Source: Exiguobacterium acetylicum (GTDB lineage: Bacteria > Bacillota > Bacilli > Exiguobacteriales > Exiguobacteriaceae). Taken from it: a stretch of 64,000 nucleotides of DNA. Positions 61,320-64,000 of the stretch are shown in pieces; positions within the stretch are counted from its first letter, which is position 1; each line of letters starts with the position of its first letter. The stretch spans positions 2,957,501 to 3,021,500 of the forward strand of contig NZ_CP082333.1 in assembly GCF_019890935.1 (NCBI RefSeq), in the 5' to 3' direction. A model generated the notes under the pieces. It worked only from the letters and a program-made list of their open reading frames with translations, had not been told where the DNA came from and ran no database searches. A program made the translations under genes and the position numbers.

Positions 61320-62872
61320 ATTATACTGCCGTTGCTTTATTTGCGGCGATCGTCGGTTTGACGCTCGTCATTACATACTTTGCTGCTCGTAAAACCAAAA
61401 CTGCTAATGACTTTTATACAGCGGATGGTGGACTCACTGGTGCACAAAACGGGATGGCGATTGCCGGCGACTATATGTCTGCTGCCTCGTTCCTCGGAAT
61501 TGCTGGGATGATTGCCTTAGCTGGATTCGATGGGTTTTTCTACTCGATCGGTTTTCTCGTTGCTTATCTCGTCGTCTTATACCTCGTTGCCGAACCACTT
61601 CGGAACCTTGGGAAATACACGATGGCGGATATGATTGCCGCTCGTTTCAATGCTTCAAAAGTTCGCGGTGTCGCCGCCATGAACTCCATCGCGATCTCGA
61701 TTTTCTATATGATTGCGCAACTCGTTGGTGCGGGTGCCTTGATTGAATTGTTATTAGGAATTCCTTACACGACGAGTGTCATCATCGTTGGTATCTTGAT
61801 GACAGTCTACGTTGTCTTCGGTGGTATGACAGCGACCTCATGGGTTCAAATCATCAAAGCGATTCTCTTGATGGCAGGAACAGCGGTCATTTCGTTCATG
61901 GTATTCGCCAAGTTTGATTTTTCGATCTTCAAGATGTTTGCAGAAGTAAAACAAGCGACACCACTCGGTGATTCATTCTTGAATCCCGGAAACAAGTTCA
62001 AATTACCGCTTGATACGATTTCATTGAATCTCGCACTCGTTCTCGGAACGGCTGGATTACCACATATCTTGATTCGTTTCTTTACTGTTAAGGATGCTCC
62101 GACTGCTCGTAAATCCGTCGTATATGCGACATGGATCATCGGTGCTTTTTATATCTTGACGATTTTCCTCGGCTTTGGTGCCGCTGCTTTCGTCGGTTCT
62201 GAAGATATCATTGCTGCCAATGCTGCTGGTAACATGGCGGCACCACTTCTCGCCCAAGCACTCGGTGGTGATTTACTCTTCGCGTTCGTTGCCGCGGTAG
62301 CCTTTGCGACGATCCTCGCCGTTGTTGCGGGACTCGTCTTATCTGCAGCATCCGCCTTTGCCCATGACTTCTATAGTCATATTCTTCGCAAAGGACAAGC
62401 AACGGAAAAAGAACAGATGACGGCAGCACGACTCGCTTCCATCGCCGTCGCCTTGATTTCGATGGTACTCGCATTGTTCGCACAAACGATGAACGTCGCG
62501 TTCCTCGTTTCACTTGCCTTTGCTGTCGCGGCAAGTGCCAACTTGCCAGTCATTCTCTTGACGATCTTCTGGCGCCGTTTCAATACTGGCGGAGCTGTCA
62601 CAGGTATGATCGTCGGGTTATTCTCTTCACTGATTCTCGTCGCACTCAGTCCAAACCTTTGGGCAGTCGACGGTTCAGCCTTGTTCGTCGGGGAAGCCCT
62701 CTTCCCGCTGACGAATCCAGGAATCGTCTCCATCCCACTTGGCTTCCTCGGAGCCATCGTCGGGACATTGTTGACGAAATCGAACGAAGTTGCCGGTAAC
62801 TTCGAGCGTATCTTAGTCAAGGCCAATACCGGTATCGATGCAGCCACGGAAGTCGCCGCATCAAAAGAATAA
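61316..62872 (+). CDS. Cation/acetate symporter (SSS family, ActP-like)
   Basis: 518 residues, 13 membrane segments. SSS motifs: ADGGLTGAQNGMAIAGDYMS, FFYSIGFLVAYLVVLYLVAE, LGTAGLPHILIRFFTVKDA. It takes up acetate or related carboxylates with Na+ or H+. Paired with DUF485 as in E. coli yjcH-actP. Catabolite control is indicated by the cre site, fitting use of acetate after glucose is consumed. Confidence 0.93.
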   Translation: MNYTAVALFAAIVGLTLVITYFAARKTKTANDFYTADGGLTGAQNGMAIAGDYMSAASFLGIAGMIALAGFDGFFYSIGFLVAYLVVLYLVAEPLRNLGKYTMADMIAARFNASKVRGVAAMNSIAISIFYMIAQLVGAGALIELLLGIPYTTSVIIVGILMTVYVVFGGMTATSWVQIIKAILLMAGTAVISFMVFAKFDFSIFKMFAEVKQATPLGDSFLNPGNKFKLPLDTISLNLALVLGTAGLPHILIRFFTVKDAPTARKSVVYATWIIGAFYILTIFLGFGAAAFVGSEDIIAANAAGNMAAPLLAQALGGDLLFAFVAAVAFATILAVVAGLVLSAASAFAHDFYSHILRKGQATEKEQMTAARLASIAVALISMVLALFAQTMNVAFLVSLAFAVAASANLPVILLTIFWRRFNTGGAVTGMIVGLFSSLILVALSPNLWAVDGSALFVGEALFPLTNPGIVSIPLGFLGAIVGTLLTKSNEVAGNFERILVKANTGIDAATEVAASKE

Positions 62873-62882
62873 GTTCCCCTTA

Positions 62883-62913
62883 ACGGCTCCTTCAACCCCC
62901 TTGAAGGAGCCGT
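62883..62913 (+). terminator. Hairpin after the acetate symporter gene
   Basis: ACGGCTCCTTCA pairs perfectly with TGAAGGAGCCGT; only CCCCTTTTA follows, so termination may be partial. Confidence 0.75.
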
Positions 62914-62986
62914 CCCCTTTTACATTCTTCTCATTCATTGCCATACTAAGTGAAGAATAGAGAAGAACAGGAAAGGAAGACTGTAC

Positions 62987-63844
62987 ATGGATCTCGCTTT
63001 TTATTATTTCTTAATCCTCGGATTTTTTATTGGAATCATCTCCGGCTTTTTCGGAATCGGTGGCGGTATCATCTTGACGCCCCTACTACTCATTTTAGGA
63101 TATGCTCCAAGCGTTGCGATCGCGACCAGTCTCATGTTGACTCTCGGATCAACCGTTTCAGGTACGCTCTCTCACTTACGTCTTAAAAATGTCGTCTGGC
63201 GCGATAGTCTTGTCGTCGGGGGTGTTGGAATCATCGGTTCGACGATCGCGACACCACTTGTCCTTCGTTTAGAGGAAGTCAACGGTGCTCATCTCGTCAT
63301 CTCGATCGTTTATATCGGACTCTTACTCTACTTCGCAAATAAGTTCTTACGCCCGAAAGCAACGACCGGTGAACAGACGGGTTGGAAAAATCGATATCTT
63401 GCCCTTGCCTTCACTGGTCTGTTCGCTGGATTCATCTCTTCGCTTCTCGGTGTCAGCGGTGGATTCATCATCACACCGTTACTCGTCGGGATTGTTGGCT
63501 ATGAGTTGAAACGTGCGGTTGGAACGAGTATTGCCTCCGCGTTACTGATCGTCTTATCGGGACTCGTCAACTATACGGTCGCGAGCACGAATATCGATAT
63601 CCTCGTCGGGATCATGCTGATCGTCGGCGCCTTGCTCGGAGCACCGATTGGCGCGAAACAGTTGACGCATTTCGAAAGTCCGTTCGTCAAAAAGTACCTC
63701 GGTATCTTCTATTTGACAGTTGCGGTCAGTGTCCTACTCGAAGTCATCGGCTGGAACGTCGCTTCACTCTCTGTCCTCGTTGCGCTTAGTTTGATTTTCT
63801 TACTGACGCTCCTCATCTACAGCCGTCGTCGAACGAATGGATGA
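62987..63844 (+). CDS. TauE/SafE family sulfite/anion exporter
   Basis: 285 residues, eight membrane segments in two repeats: FFIGIISGFFGIGGGIILTP in the first and LFAGFISSLLGVSGGFIITP in the second, the family hallmark. Members export sulfite, sulfoacetate or other anions; substrate not predictable. AGGAAAGG upstream of the ATG. Single gene with a strong terminator. Confidence 0.92.
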   Translation: MDLAFYYFLILGFFIGIISGFFGIGGGIILTPLLLILGYAPSVAIATSLMLTLGSTVSGTLSHLRLKNVVWRDSLVVGGVGIIGSTIATPLVLRLEEVNGAHLVISIVYIGLLLYFANKFLRPKATTGEQTGWKNRYLALAFTGLFAGFISSLLGVSGGFIITPLLVGIVGYELKRAVGTSIASALLIVLSGLVNYTVASTNIDILVGIMLIVGALLGAPIGAKQLTHFESPFVKKYLGIFYLTVAVSVLLEVIGWNVASLSVLVALSLIFLLTLLIYSRRRTNG

Positions 63845-63857
63845 ATCGTCTCATCAG

Positions 63858-63895
63858 AAAAGCCGTGGTGCCTGTTGAAAGGCATCACGGCTTTT
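63858..63895. terminator. Bidirectional terminator after the TauE gene
   Basis: AAAAGCCGTGGTGCC and GGCATCACGGCTTTT pair with one G-T pair; lies between convergent genes. Confidence 0.92.
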
Positions 63896-63901
63896 GTTCG
63901 T

Positions 63902-64000
63902 TTAAGCGACTCGTTTATGACCCGTCCGTTCGTAGTTCCTCGTTTGTTCAATGACCAAGTGCGACAAGAACAACATTCCAATCAAGTTCGGAATCATCAT
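63902..64000 (-). CDS. C-terminal end of a membrane transporter, probably AgcS family (partial)
   Basis: Only the last 32 codons are present, open to the right edge. They read IPNLIGMLFLSHLVIEQT then a charged tail and stop. The IPNLIGLLLLS-type helix followed by a basic tail is characteristic of the C-terminus of sodium:alanine symporters, but so little is visible that the call is tentative. Confidence 0.5.
   Translation of the reverse strand: MMIPNLIGMLFLSHLVIEQTRNYERTGHKRVA

Noticed and set aside
1-64000. Prophage, insertion sequence, integrase, rRNA or tRNA genes
   Set aside because: No frame resembles a transposase, integrase or phage protein, and no tRNA or rRNA sequence was recognised by eye; a dedicated scan was not possible.

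Overview
The window is a contiguous piece of a Bacillota (Firmicutes) chromosome. Protein content, moderate GC, strong AGGAGG-type ribosome sites, TTG and GTG starts, and the gene order tex / sigB-rsbW-rsbV / ndoA-ndoAI / alr / acpS / rhomboid all match the Bacillales. This is the Bacillus subtilis ydc region with rsbR, rsbS, rsbT, rsbU, rsbX and ydcC absent. The proteins look most like Exiguobacterium, but that assignment is inferred from memory of the families, not from a search. I see no rRNA, tRNA, prophage, transposase or CRISPR array.

Layout. 1-5.7 kb: tex (cut by the window edge), the minimal sigma-B module, the EndoA toxin-antitoxin pair, alr and acpS on the minus strand. 5.7-12.3 kb: a rhomboid protease, a phhB / HmoB-like / YtxH-like operon, NAD salvage genes pncA-pncB, a YwpF-like protein, a histidine phosphatase and an esterase. 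12.4-21.1 kb: a Zur-boxed zinc-binding lipoprotein gene, a SAM-I riboswitch in front of an NhaC-type carrier (probable methionine transporter), an aldo/keto reductase, an AgcS symporter, and a four-domain CoA-disulfide-reductase/rhodanese/TusA/DsrE fusion with a palindromic operator inside its promoter.

21.8-30.1 kb holds the most unusual locus. It is one apparent operon of eight genes. A textbook Fur-type box sits exactly in the spacer of its promoter, and the genes are mostly overlapping by 4 bases. It combines an FTR1-type iron permease and two extracytoplasmic helical proteins with a complete-looking set of extracellular-glycan genes: a sugar-nucleotide epimerase, a flippase-like UPF0104 protein, a membrane phosphodiesterase-superfamily protein, a polyprenyl-phosphate-sugar-synthase-like GT2 and a GT-C transferase.

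30-43 kb: GNAT and YitT genes (YitT has a long, highly structured leader), NADH oxidase under a Rex/Fnr-type palindrome, and a cluster of two families of structured interspersed repeats. Family A has three copies with inverted termini and covarying stems. Family B has two nearly identical copies. These surround VOC, SDR, exonuclease and OYE genes. A two-component system with a triple-repeat acidic surface protein, an M50 protease and a MATE pump lie between the repeats.

43-64 kb: an OYE reductase, an MMPL transporter, a small YycC-like gene, a second M50-like protein, a pullulanase with a C-terminal membrane anchor, yajQ, a hydroxybutyrate dehydrogenase with divergent LysR regulator, argS under a T-box leader, a GGDEF diguanylate cyclase, trhO with a structured leader, a DUF485-acetate symporter pair behind a CcpA cre site, and a TauE/SafE permease. 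A partial AgcS-like gene runs off the right edge.
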